NCBI RefSeq assembly: GCF_026151205.1
Contig: NC_087072.1
Span: 5,380,084-5,444,083 of the forward strand
Length of the DNA stretch: 64,000 bases
Origin: Bolinopsis microptera
Lineage: Eukaryota > Ctenophora > Tentaculata > Lobata > Bolinopsidae
Direction of reading: 5' to 3'
Shown here: positions 49,701 to 54,477 of the stretch, in pieces
Layout of the letters: every line of letters begins with the position of its first letter
Position numbering within the stretch: position 1 is the first letter of the stretch
The notes under the pieces: generated by a model
Database searches by the model: none
What the model was told of the DNA's origin: nothing
What the model saw: only the letters and a program-made list of their open reading frames with translations
Position numbers and translations under genes: made by a program

Positions 49701-51855
49701 GGCACCGTGTGATTTGTAACGTGTGCACTGTGGCCCCACTGTGGGTGGTGATCTGCCTCACAAGCAGGCATATTATTAATTATTACACTTTTAAAGCAGT
49801 TCACGGGCTGAATTTTTAACTTATTTTTCATTTTGTCTGCCAATCAGAGTTATAATAATAGCGCCGCGTACGTGAATCACACTTGCAGTTAAGTCAGTGC
49901 ATGTAGAAATGTTAGTTATTGTTGGTTGGTGGAGACTCAACAAGGCACGCTAGTGTCGGGATTGGATGCTTGATCACTTGATGTTAGACAAAATAAGATA
50001 ATAAGATTACAGCTCAACATTTACATGAACATTTCATATTGTACATTCTTAATGATAACCACCATGAGAAAAATCTTAACCGGGGAAAATAAGTTTTGTT
50101 AAAATACATTTCAGGTATTATTGCTATAAAATACAAAAGTCAGGTGACAAATCGGTGCTATTGTGTAGCATTAATCGCACTGTAAATTTCATTTAAAGGA
50201 TACAGATTATGGAACATTATACGTAGAAAAGAACAAGTGGTCAGGTAGCTAACTGCTAAATAACTTAATGTAACTTGTAATTGTGCCCGAATTTTAACTG
50301 TTAACCAGAGAAACCCCAGCAATTTTAGAAATAATTAAAGAGAGCGTCATAATTATCGGGAACTTAACTGTCGCAAATTTCAAGATCAAACCCGAACAAA
50401 GTTCACAACCTACGCGTGAGTCCCCAACCCCCGAAAGATTGACACAAAAACCTGATAATTTCGGGACTTCAATCTTGCTAAGATGCGTTACTAATGTAGA
50501 TGATTTAATGTAATGTAATTTAGATAATTCTTTAGACATTTTGGGACATTTTAGGCTCTATTAATGTAATTACTGTAAGAATGTAATATAGAACTGTCCT
50601 CATTACAGTAGCTATAAACTACACCTGGGACAACAGGAGAAGGCAAAGAAAATGAGATTATGTATCAACAAATATGCTTCGAATCGAAATTACGGAAATC
50701 AGAAAAATCAGTGCTCGATGGAATTTGGATTAACGAATAAATTAATAAATTTCTTCGAGTATGAAAGAAGATAGGTATATTATTATAACCATGATACCAA
50801 AAATCGACCAATCCTTTTAATCTAATCAATGAGGACACGAAATAAAAATTAAAATACACATTATCCCATTTTCGGTCATTCTTACCTTAGAAAGAATCTT
50901 CACTCCTCCAAGATGGAACAGTTCTCGCTGAAAGATACAATGATCAATGATGACTGTAATATTTCAAAAGAGGTATTCCGATATTCTGTTCTCGGGATTG
51001 CAATAATTAATACTTTAAAAGAGGGATTGTGATATTAATACTGAGAATTATATTATGGTCAACCCAGGTTGAACACTGCAATATATTATGTGCATTATTG
51101 TGTGCATTATTATGTGCATTATTGTGTGCATTATGCAACTCAAAAAGATATATTACTTTGAAATACTCGCTCTTTAAAAACCTGATATGTAGCATCCCTG
51201 ATGAATATTTTTATCCATATCAGAATTCTGAGGAAGTACTGGGACTGATAGTACTCTGAATTTGTTCCAGTTATTTCTAGCCTATGCTTTACCAATCCTT
51301 CAAACACCTGTATTGTTTTGCGTCAGTATTTTGTTGGTTAAGAAGAAAAAACCTTCAAATGTTACAAATTATGACACAGCCATTTACAAATATGGTCAAT
51401 TTTCAAAGTATTCTTTCTAAAAGTTGGTATACAAGTTATCGTTTTTTACCTCAGCCAAGTCTTCATAAAGTACATGGGTGGATAGGTTTCTTTCATTAAC
51501 ACACTTTCTAGAGAGATTCTCAAGTAGCAGAGATTCAGGGGAATTTAAAGACCACTTCACTTCCTTTAGTACACTCCCAAGTTGCCTGAGCTCTTCCCTG
51601 AAGAGTGAAGTTGAGTGTCATGATTTCCATGGGGTTTGTTGTTATTTTACAATTCATTTACAATTTACAACTATTACGAAAGCTTCAATTAAAATATACC
51701 TTAGCATAATACACTTCTGATAAAAATTTTATGCTTTAATGATTTTTACTTATGCACAAGTAAAAATCATAATAAGTAAATCCTTATGGTTGATAAATAC
51801 TACGGTACCTTTCAAGTGGTTGATCATCGACCTCCCCATTCTGACCAGCCAACAT
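10133..51855 (-). CDS. NEK10: NEK10-like kinase with N-terminal armadillo region, 25 exons
   Basis: This is a complete gene model of 992 aa (human NEK10 is about 1,170). Exons in transcript order: 51809-51855, 51450-51597, 50886-50927, 49186-49264, 48820-48967, 47986-48075, 47734-47773, 47410-47501, 45577-45713, 41704-41920, 37542-37644, 34977-35105, 34746-34799, 34479-34597, 21071-21215, 20819-20921, 20404-20609, 20129-20199, 19850-19999, 19613-19717, 19219-19431, 11155-11308, 10701-10890, 10448-10580, 10133-10196. All 24 junctions are GT-AG and in phase, and the exons sum to 2,979 nt, exactly divisible by three. Armadillo repeats precede the kinase domain, then a coiled coil and a conserved C-terminal segment, which is the NEK10 architecture. 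NEK10 is tied to ciliogenesis and the DNA-damage checkpoint in vertebrates. Introns 8, 11, 14 and 21 host other genes on the plus strand. Confidence 0.93.
11309..14100. other. NEK10 intron 21, proximal part, no gene seen
   Basis: No coding block is supported in either strand. A small hairpin (CCCCCA...TGGGGG with a 7-nt loop) lies at about 13527-13546. Otherwise the sequence is unremarkable AT-rich intron. Confidence 0.6.
14146..18231 (+). CDS. Rhodopsin-class GPCR with LDLa-repeat ectodomain
   Basis: Three exons (14146-14452, 14585-14778, 15205-18231) give 1,175 aa with matching phases. A signal peptide ([15 protein letters not shown]) is followed by a Ser/Thr-rich stalk, then about 600 residues of Cys-rich LDL-receptor class A-like repeats with calcium-cage motifs: [41 protein letters not shown]. 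Seven membrane helices start near residue 750 ([15 protein letters not shown]) and include an NPLLY form of the TM7 NPxxY motif. The TM3 end is VTRSL rather than DRY. There is an unusually long second extracellular loop (about 90 residues) before TM5. The layout recalls RXFP/GRL101-type receptors but lacks leucine-rich repeats. The gene lies wholly inside NEK10 intron 21, antisense to it. The ligand is unknown. Confidence 0.88.
18232..19218. other. NEK10 intron 21, distal part
   Basis: This is the 3' flank of the GPCR gene and the start of the NEK10 intron. The only hint of coding is a 44-aa plus-strand frame at 18832-18966 ([15 protein letters not shown]...), with no splice or homology support. 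Confidence 0.5.
19850..35105 (-). CDS. NEK10: NEK10 exons 12-19: protein kinase domain
   Basis: Exon 12 holds the glycine loop ([11 protein letters not shown]). Exon 13 has the beta-3 lysine in TLAMKE, and exon 14 the alpha-C region ending RHPNIV. Intron 14 (13.3 kb) splits the Arg codon before YYKTF. Exon 15 covers beta-4, beta-5 and alpha-D. Exon 16 has the catalytic loop VHRDLTPNN. The DFG motif opens exon 17, followed by GTILYSCPE and [14 protein letters not shown]. Exons 18-19 close the C-lobe ([13 protein letters not shown]) and start a charged coiled coil ([13 protein letters not shown]). All catalytic residues are present, so an active kinase is expected. Two tandem arrays abut its acceptors: a hexanucleotide array 23 bp upstream of exon 12, and a 45-bp minisatellite overlapping the start of exon 15. 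Confidence 0.93.
21201..23405. repeat. 45-bp minisatellite, 49 units, overlapping NEK10 exon 15 acceptor
   Basis: Exactly 49 head-to-tail units of 45 bp (2,205 bp) run without spacers. On the minus strand each unit reads CACTGTTATCACTACCAG, then GTACTACAAAACGTT, then CAGTCACGTGAC. The middle block is identical to the first 15 bases of NEK10 exon 15 (21201-21215), and the block before it contains that exon's acceptor AG. Most units carry the palindrome GTCACGTGAC; a minority have TTACGTGAC. Variants (GAATATTTT, CTGTTAGT, TTTAGTAG) recur in blocks, for example about 21965-22090 and about 22370-22495, a 405-bp (9-unit) higher-order repeat. The array stays open on both strands for long stretches because 45 is a multiple of three. 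The 784-codon plus-strand frame across it is an artefact. Confidence 0.97.
23956..24894 (-). pseudogene. Transposase C-terminal fragment (P-element-like?)
   Basis: This is a 312-codon open frame. The frame continues upstream without a stop ([18 protein letters not shown]) to about 24970, but an N-terminal DNA-binding domain and first catalytic acids are not found. The segment [16 protein letters not shown] followed by GRSRN resembles the QxxExxFxxIR...N block near the C-terminus of P/THAP9 transposases, and the element's 8-bp duplications agree. The rest is an acidic, low-conservation stretch. It is probably an N-terminally truncated or multi-exon transposase; its family is tentative. Confidence 0.5.
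25373..26330. repeat. Three tandem copies of a ~320-bp subterminal repeat
   Basis: Copies start near 25373, 25686 and 26008 (periods 313 and 322). Each begins with TGTTTCCGTACATTAAAG and contains several GTTAGCCTCATTT or GGCCTCC motifs. They lie within the 3.2-kb transposon and are plausible transposase-binding arrays. Confidence 0.85.
26821..29050. other. NEK10 intron 14 spacer, no gene seen
   Basis: This is AT-rich intron with a small TGGACAAGAC triplication at about 27299-27328. Short open frames such as the hydrophobic 92-codon one at 27854-28132 have no splice or compositional support. Confidence 0.55.
29055..29985 (+). CDS. Jacalin-like lectin-domain protein, nested in NEK10
   Basis: Three phase-consistent exons (29055-29121, 29247-29365, 29503-29985) encode 222 aa without a signal peptide. 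The centre reads [17 protein letters not shown]...[14 protein letters not shown], then [14 protein letters not shown]. This follows the jacalin/ZG16 beta-prism pattern (V-x-Y-x-D-G-S-x-W-x-x-G-G ... G-E-Y ... L-x-F-x-T-N-x-G-R). Jacalin-like domains bind mannose-type or other glycans; in animals they occur in secreted ZG16-like and cytosolic proteins. The last 80 residues have no recognisable domain. It sits in NEK10 intron 14, antisense to NEK10 and about 2 kb upstream of the ABC transporter in the same orientation. The lectin assignment is by eye and moderate. Confidence 0.6.
30250..30480. repeat. Imperfect duplicated block
   Basis: Two related ~75-bp blocks (about 30253-30326 and 30405-30475) share GACTACAAGGACACACTGAT, TCCTGGCACTTCT and CCAGTAACCACTTTTCAGG. 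They probably belong to the degraded retroelement that follows. Confidence 0.55.
30975..31620 (+). pseudogene. Decayed retrotransposon RNase H and 3' end
   Basis: The plus strand can be followed across frameshifts as [13 protein letters not shown], then [23 protein letters not shown], and [13 protein letters not shown]. This is the order seen in the RNase H region of non-LTR retrotransposons (SDSQAAL ... GNExADxLAR ... SEHLLCxC). Stops and frameshifts show it is dead. It lies in NEK10 intron 14, 0.3 kb upstream of the ABC transporter. Confidence 0.6.
31952..33847 (+). CDS. ABCB/TAP-like half ABC transporter, single exon
   Basis: This intronless 631-aa frame matches the length of an ABCB-type half transporter without TMD0. 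The first ~330 residues form a six-helix membrane domain ([52 protein letters not shown]). The nucleotide-binding domain has Walker [10 protein letters not shown] (near residue 415), Q-loop VSQDP, signature LSGGQKQR, Walker [13 protein letters not shown] and H-loop IVIAHRLS, so it should be ATPase-competent as a dimer. The closest families are TAP/TAPL (ABCB9) and related peptide exporters. It is nested in NEK10 intron 14 on the opposite strand. Single-exon structure in an intron-rich genome suggests retroposition. The reading frame continues for 64 sense codons after its TGA (33848-34042). Confidence 0.92.
   Translation: MSEAERKGMYVTMKENATKLSVSLSGMFSGIYKALSTRGQAIRMLILISLLLCGSIVDLEILSLTGQLLSVISDNTTADNQSFYGNVLCQTVLECSTRFEHIRAMLIGFVFMVLLEQIMVLGKYYLENLSLQGITGNLRTQSLEKALSLHKGYHDSHTTAEVASVMGRADSMTYLVTFTIPSAVSQTFGILASGFYLVKADIMIGTTVIILTVLYNIVYLMPARRKSMRIMRAQDKLSCGAEEHKDEALSMMSTVKNFSHEALHVEEQRVAEKCSASNDLTIVLYRILDTLFMQSFKYFLLAFLMAYELTASESVFGPGEFMTFYLVFSKFQEQFSWFDYQIKDIQKGLTAVESYVEFMSTPCEVVSGSETVASLEEDIQFEDVHFGYPARIGEKVLSGLDLKIQRKKMTALVGDSGAGKSTIAKLLMRLYDPQQGRITIGGKDIRDYDLTGLHGKMTIVSQDPTLMNSTIVENISYGAASPDEITMTRVKKAAELANCDFINKFRSGLDTFAGSQGLQLSGGQKQRVAIARAAMRDPEILILDEATSALDAQNEKEVQEALDKLMKGKTTIVIAHRLSTIRQADEIICLKDGEVKERGTHDELMGLGEYYANLVSKQLVEDNCKKMEENA
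35129..35309. repeat. (GTGACA)n hexanucleotide array beside NEK10 exon 12
   Basis: About 30 copies of a 6-bp unit (GTGACA; TGTCAC on the NEK10 sense strand) end 23 bp from the exon 12 acceptor (35106). The array thus occupies the branch-point and polypyrimidine zone. Ser-Asp, Val-Thr and Cys-His frames across it are artefacts. Confidence 0.95.
35663..37437 (+). CDS. N-acetylglucosamine-6-sulfatase-like sulfatase
   Basis: Two exons (35663-36353, 36542-37437; phase-1 intron) encode 528 aa. A signal peptide ([15 protein letters not shown]) leads into [12 protein letters not shown], the metal-binding Asp pair. The sulfatase signature [11 protein letters not shown] has its formylglycine cysteine at residue 61. 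Further family motifs are [31 protein letters not shown] and a C-terminal [12 protein letters not shown]. This is the layout of lysosomal GlcNAc-6-sulfatase (GNS), which desulfates heparan and keratan sulfate; a related extracellular 6-O-sulfatase is the alternative. It is nested in NEK10 intron 11, antisense to it, with only 104 bp between its stop and NEK10 exon 11. Confidence 0.9.
37542..51855 (-). CDS. NEK10: NEK10 exons 1-11: N-terminus and armadillo repeats
   Basis: The start is ATG at 51855 ([16 protein letters not shown]); its phase-2 donor GTACC matches exon 2. Helical repeat signatures follow: [13 protein letters not shown] (exon 3), [13 protein letters not shown] (exon 5), DGIPLCLS (exon 6), [11 protein letters not shown]...[11 protein letters not shown] (exon 8), [11 protein letters not shown]...NIVHANGVY (exons 9-10), [16 protein letters not shown] (exon 10) and [16 protein letters not shown] (exon 11). 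The last three match NEK10 closely. Exons 3 and 7 are microexons of 42 and 40 nt. Between these exons lie a SIX gene (intron 8), a stack of DNA transposons (intron 9) and a LINE (intron 10). An exon missed by eye between 49.3 and 50.9 kb is possible but not required by phase. Confidence 0.9.
37700..41655 (+). mobile_element. Non-LTR retrotransposon (L2/CR1/jockey group), intact ORF, in NEK10 intron 10
   Basis: The element fills almost all of the 4.06-kb intron 10 (37645-41703) and runs antisense to NEK10. Its coding part is 37771-41241. A 3' UTR follows to an A-rich end near 41650 (TTTAATAAAAAAAATCTC). The 5' boundary is estimated. No separate ORF1 is seen, and I could not identify a target duplication. 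The uninterrupted frame implies recent insertion. Confidence 0.85.
37771..41241 (+). CDS. LINE ORF2: APE endonuclease and reverse transcriptase
   Basis: This 1,156-aa frame has no interruption. A hydrophobic N-terminus leads to [20 protein letters not shown] and an apurinic endonuclease domain: [33 protein letters not shown], and [10 protein letters not shown]. Reverse transcriptase motifs follow: [69 protein letters not shown] and the catalytic YADD. The C-terminal segment resembles those of L2/CR1-like elements. There is no RNase H. The true start codon may be one of several internal Met codons (for example the one before FLFYSLIM). Confidence 0.93.
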   Translation: MLDNESFRLRIGLFACKRPRTQSRNALIHINTFIPNKIYTFKSPYTPHINYNYHNHMFLFYSLIMTYFLPILLSTVRSMNTVFPLDSNIHSSLLLDSPRYLIPFLACSHIKLFFVIISSWFIRNVLLPGKMNRVKYSSRLRRLVSLFILWVFSLNFLLITLVNPSMLNPGPNSLSVLYQNVQGLIPFSNLSSSHPLLDGNKISELQSFANIEQPDIIALNETWLKKSISSNEIFPSSQYEIFRNDRTRKTHPQDPNNPKKFRENGGGVLLAVRSDLDATTTRLPVSLGAEMLAVKISFPNKESIVICTCYRVGTLGLPNHDVIVSYIRKLVSKKNPPKIYVIGDFNLPHTDWLSSSSTVPIEQSFIDSFSDLSLSQLITSPTHKSGNTLDILLSNYDNTIDNLNVCDPHSVCKSDHFPVTFSIKSSFSRKKTPKRKIYNFKKANWDMINRELCSINWQVLECLDPDSSWKLVKDCIMNLVDIHIPKVIIKSEFQPPWFDSELFSSCRKKDRLRAKFKMSGSISDELKFVTSRKDFKRLSSAKIRDNLFNSDDPALITKKFWSHVKYKSNSCRIPNCVSYSGQLRFNPKDQAELFNSFFYNQFSDPSLYDTDISYVNDVDFDIDFDHRDVRKLLSNINSNKAQGPDGIHGKILKNCSVGLAYPLTCIFRGSYNSGYIPQEWKLANVVPIFKKGKKSEVENYRPISLTCLVMKVFERIVKRKLLSLTSTLLDPRQHGFLEHKSCTTNMVDFCDSLALSLNENIINHVVYFDFAKAFDSVNHDILLHKLKTLYNIDGTLLKFLTNYLQGRYQRVVIGNEMSSTLSVNSGVPQGSILGPLLFVLFINDIPLGLSDNTDIVLYADDTKIWRKIHSSSDNTNLQMDIDYLSDWALRNKMRFHPAKCKVLIVSGKPSLSPPFAYNLDGSPLVYVELEKDLGVDVTPKLSWNSQCDRIYTKACQQLGMVRRDGHIVIDQKRRRALYLSLVRSQFENCSIIWRPCNKSLSDKLESLQKRAIKWILSEEGRSYPPEQYVKKCKLVDILPLSQKFDLNDLIFFHKVLNNLIPVSLPHYLSLYQGTSRLRRCHLDSLSIVSSILPKLSQNSHTTFTSNSPLAKSFFYRTHILWNGLPLQVRQIVSTSLFKAEVTKHLWKCLLDSETTV
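42075..42415. mobile_element. MITE with TAAGGGGTCGTTCAC ends, copy A
   Basis: Near-perfect inverted ends (TAAGGGGTCGTTCACATATT at the left, mirrored at the right) bound a 341-bp element with several poly-G runs and repeated GATTACG motifs. TA flanks on both sides are consistent with a TA target site. It has no coding capacity and lies in NEK10 intron 9. A second family member is at 45064-45561. Confidence 0.8.
42417..42510. repeat. ~22-bp tandem repeat with TGACGTCACGTGATG
   Basis: Four to five degenerate copies of a unit containing TGACGTCACGTGATGTTA (or GAAGTCGCGTGATGTTA) follow MITE copy A. The core combines CRE-like TGACGTCA and E-box-like CACGTGA sequences. Confidence 0.75.
43290..44830. 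mobile_element. TIR element (TACCTTACTCGGGATTATTA) with internal Helitron insertion
   Basis: Ends TACCTTACTCGGGATTATTA (43290) and its inverse (ending 44830) bound 1.54 kb. Both ends share a ~75-bp subterminal block in direct orientation (AATTTCGCCATATTTTTCCC ... CCGGTCGTTAATAAACCC). If the ends are read as ACCTTACTC...GAGTAAGGT, a 3-bp AGT duplication flanks it; other readings are possible. It contains no transposase, only a 62-codon frame at 43675. A 313-bp Helitron-like copy sits inside it. It lies in NEK10 intron 9. Confidence 0.75.
44185..44497 (-). mobile_element. Non-autonomous Helitron-like element, copy 2
   Basis: This is the reverse-complement relative of 3020-3340, with the same TC...CTAG ends between A and T on its own strand. 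It differs from copy 1 mainly in the length of its (AT)n tract. It lies within the TIR element at 43290-44830, so it inserted later. Confidence 0.7.
45064..45561. mobile_element. MITE copy B, 15 bp from NEK10 exon 9 donor
   Basis: The inverted ends AGGGGTCGTTCACATATTAC and GTAATATGTGAACGACTCCT mark a longer (498-bp) member of the 42075-42415 family. It carries a ~100-bp extra segment and a 20+ bp poly-G. Its end is separated from the exon 9 splice donor (45576) by only 15 intronic bases. Confidence 0.8.
46025..46133 (+). promoter_or_regulatory. SIX-gene promoter: three E-boxes and TATA box
   Basis: Three CACGTG E-boxes at 46025-46032, 46046-46053 and 46070-46077 (spacing 21 and 24 bp) precede a TATAAATA at 46126-46133, 74 bp upstream of the SIX-like ATG. 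The first two share TCACGTGACTGA with the NEK10 minisatellite. bHLH-ZIP factors (USF, MITF/TFE, MYC/MAX) are the known class of binders; binding here is inferred. Confidence 0.6.
46207..47250 (+). CDS. Divergent single-exon SIX-class homeobox protein
   Basis: This 347-aa intronless frame begins with ~170 residues rich in Pro, Ser, Thr and Tyr (likely an activation region). A partial SIX domain then shows [38 protein letters not shown] and [14 protein letters not shown]-type homeodomain follows with PYPS-like EYPSPGQKM and helix 3 [15 protein letters not shown]. The N-terminal half of the SIX domain is short and poorly conserved, and the homeodomain differs from canonical SIX1/2-6 at many positions, so orthology is unclear. 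SIX proteins are DNA-binding regulators, often with Eyes-absent. The gene occupies NEK10 intron 8 on the opposite strand, with 160 bp from its stop to exon 8. Confidence 0.85.
   Translation: MSHGLLITAAQEADVPTSPYLTTPDSPGQSSKFDCVFSQDGLLTSTPPATWSKVLSPVNYSSDDSAYFGSPPPTPGDNNTFTDVPSINLAYHPTAQFKPDDLPNTTYQPSYPNSANPTTFPILPNDLMDFYPANYQVDPKYPLNQPYTHQSETPYTHPAYLENLQNKIMRRKGSARCDKEKSTLNYLKTLAREEQYEEMFVIISNFQFSERNHSWLQTLWLRGHYARETQRLGRPLNPADRLRLRRLQPFPQTISQPDDYESQKFAKDFLKVFYGINEYPSPGQKMMLSTRCRMTYHQVNSWFKNRRARDREAPELVKVSPQQLDETLDILMDIIKSDEEVIEVIEV
49265..50885. other. NEK10 intron 3, no gene seen
   Basis: This 1.6-kb intron has no supported coding block on either strand. A couple of TCACGTGA-like E-boxes occur near 49562 and 49620. 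Confidence 0.5.
51086..51135. repeat. TGTGCATTATTG tandem repeat
   Basis: Four copies of a 12-bp unit (TGTGCATTATTG or TATGCATT variants) lie in NEK10 intron 2. They read as Ala-His-Asn-Asn on the minus strand but lie outside any supported exon. Confidence 0.7.
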
Positions 51856-52286
51856 GAACTAAAATACAGAATTAAAAGCATTAAATTACTTTGTAATCAT
51901 GCCAGAAGAAGAAGAGTGAGCATTACTAATTTAAGAAGTATTAAATTGTACCTATAACTATGAGCACACTCATGAGGTCAAACAGCAAAAATACCATAAC
52001 TTTCGAATTTTGAATATTAGAATTATACTGTTAAATAAAAAACATGCATCATCATGTTATTGGATCTGTGGCTTAACTCATTGGAAACTATATATATACA
52101 TTATACAGTATACATACTATGGTTAATGGTTATATACTATAAGGTGGGCCGTTAATAAATATAATAAAAACTAAGTCATATCGTCTGATATTTCTGAAAA
52201 CAATTGTCGTATAAAATGCATTGATATGGATAATAATAAATAACGACTTCAATTTGAATAAAAACGTCTGGAAAATAAATTAATAA

Positions 52287-53657
52287 CTAAATTATTTTAG
52301 GTCTAGCAACATGAAGCGGCTGAGCGCTCTCCATCTCACTGTAAAAAGCAATCTGATCATTGAGACTTTCATGGGCACATTTAACTTGATCAATGTCCAT
52401 GCCATCAACATTAAGATAGTGGTGTAAATGAGCTTTTCGTGAGAACAGTTTGTAGAATCTACTTCTCAGGTCCTCAAATGTGTACTTTATAGACGTGTTG
52501 TTTGCCAGAGAAAGAATGGAATACATTTGTTTGATTGGTGGCACAGAACATAGCCCAGTCTTCCAACCATCTTTGTTCCAGTAGATAAACTTGGTGCAAT
52601 CAGATAACCTGTCAACATTTCTCCTGACATCTGAGACTTGCAAATTTCCTCTAACAAGAAGAGCACAAGACAGAAAAGTTCCTTTTCGAAGATCAACACG
52701 GCAGAGCTGATTATGGTTGGAAAAAACATCAGTGAACATAGCATCAAGATGTCTTGGTTGTGAAATTTTTGGGGAATACAGGGGAGCAATTGCAGGAACC
52801 AAATAGTTTGCTTTTGGAAAAGGAACAAGGTTCATACATATCTCATTGATGTCAACATTCATGCTACCATCAAATCTAGCAGATGCTGTGATATCAAGTA
52901 TCACTTTAGCAACAAATGAATTCATTCTATTAAAAGCCTTTTCTTTAGTCTCTGTAACGGTATGTTTGATGTTATCTACTTTGGCTGAACCTAACTGCTG
53001 ACATATTGCAGAAAGGGATTGGTTTTCCACGGGCATAACACAATTCCCGTGTTCAGATATCTGTTTCATTGCAAGAGTAGTGTTGTATGGAGAGGTGATG
53101 ACATCATCATCAGCTGACGGATACACTGGTATCACAAATCTAAACACGTCAGGGAAGTTTTCTGCGATTAGTGAAAGAGTTCTTGTACCAAGACCTGAAC
53201 CAGTACCTCCACCCATACTGTGCAATATGAAAATAGATTGTAAACAGTCGCATAATTCACACTCTTTTCTTATCGCATCTACTATCTGCTCCTGATAATG
53301 GCTGCCATAAAAGTGGAATCCTGTTGCCCAATTATTACCTGCACCACTGACGTCTTTTATCAATTCAGTTGAGTTAAAAAGTTCCCCTACATCTGATTGA
53401 ATAAGCCTATTAAGAACTCCTTCTTCCATATCAATTAAAACAGCTCGAGCTTTCAAGCTTTGAATCTGGGTTGGTGGGTTACTTACTGCCAAGTTTCGTC
53501 TGGATTTCGAGTCTACATTCCGAAAGAAGCTGGCAACAGATTCAGAAAAGTAGCCTGAATCGTCATGAAAAGCATGTTCTTTTAAAGCAGAAGACCAAAA
53601 CTGAGATCCTATCTGATTACCACACTGACCAACTTGTACTATGATTGACTGAGTCAT
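52287..53657 (-). CDS. TUBE1: Epsilon-tubulin
   Basis: This intronless frame of 456 aa compares with about 475 in human TUBE1. It starts MTQSIIVQVGQCGNQIG, the conserved epsilon-tubulin N-terminus; I chose ATG 53657 over the in-frame ATG 60 bp upstream because MTQS is the family start and an acceptor-like TTTAG lies just before it. Tubulin motifs include RAVLIDMEEGV, the GTP-binding HSMGGGTGSGLGT, SPYNTTLAMK, MNLVPFP and KAHLHHYL. Epsilon-tubulin acts in triplet-microtubule centriole and basal-body structure. It lies in the same orientation as NEK10 and just upstream of it. The lack of introns, next to a 25-exon gene, is notable. Confidence 0.95.
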   Translation of the reverse strand: MTQSIIVQVGQCGNQIGSQFWSSALKEHAFHDDSGYFSESVASFFRNVDSKSRRNLAVSNPPTQIQSLKARAVLIDMEEGVLNRLIQSDVGELFNSTELIKDVSGAGNNWATGFHFYGSHYQEQIVDAIRKECELCDCLQSIFILHSMGGGTGSGLGTRTLSLIAENFPDVFRFVIPVYPSADDDVITSPYNTTLAMKQISEHGNCVMPVENQSLSAICQQLGSAKVDNIKHTVTETKEKAFNRMNSFVAKVILDITASARFDGSMNVDINEICMNLVPFPKANYLVPAIAPLYSPKISQPRHLDAMFTDVFSNHNQLCRVDLRKGTFLSCALLVRGNLQVSDVRRNVDRLSDCTKFIYWNKDGWKTGLCSVPPIKQMYSILSLANNTSIKYTFEDLRSRFYKLFSRKAHLHHYLNVDGMDIDQVKCAHESLNDQIAFYSEMESAQPLHVARPKII

Positions 53658-53659
53658 CG

Positions 53660-54460
53660 GTGCACCTAAATGTGTTTTATGAATTATTTCTATAATCACT
53701 ACTGGCAACTGAAACAAAGATGCCTGTTAAGGATGAAGTGATCAAATCATTGTATGTTGTTTATAGAGTGTATGGCCTGGCCGAATATTGTCCATATGTT
53801 AACCCTCCAGTGGCCGTATATATATTCATTACATTGGCCATATGATGGTCGTATATTGACCATATGATGGCCATTGTACCCTGATTTAATAGTAGGGAGA
53901 AATGTAAATAGTAAAATAAATCGATTAAAGCATGATTACTAATTTTAATTTATTTAACTACTCAATAGTGCCAAGTCGCCGATCAAGTACATTCCTGAAT
54001 AATGGAATAATTTTAATGTCCTGTAAAATTGTTGCTAAAATTTTGGCTATATTAGAGGGCCTTACGGGTATTTTCTGCTCAATACCCTAGGGATTGCTCT
54101 AACCAGAGCCCTCTCGCTTGCAGACATATGGTTAGGTGAACCCTAGGGACCTCAGCTCAGATAGCCTTCGCTAGACGTATTTGTGACCGTGTACTGTAAT
54201 TGATTAAAGATTAAAAGCGGTTATTAGACTGATTTTTTTATGTAAATAGTATTCGAATTATATGCATAAAAATTTTAAACTAATTACAACAGTGCTACAA
54301 ATCTATTACATTTATTGAAAATTATGTAGTGTAATTTAAAAATTATATTTTAAGCGGGAATATCCTGTCCAAACCCAGGATGCACGGCATAAAGAATTTG
54401 TTTTAATTTTAATGAACCAAGAAATTTGTTCAACGAAGCAAGAAATTCAATTTTAGCACA
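53660..54460. other. Intergenic, no gene seen
   Basis: This is the upstream region of epsilon-tubulin on the minus strand. It includes short repeats of GGCCATATGATGG-like sequence at 53810-53880. No coding block is visible. Confidence 0.5.
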
Positions 54461-54477
54461 TTTTTACAGATAAAAGA

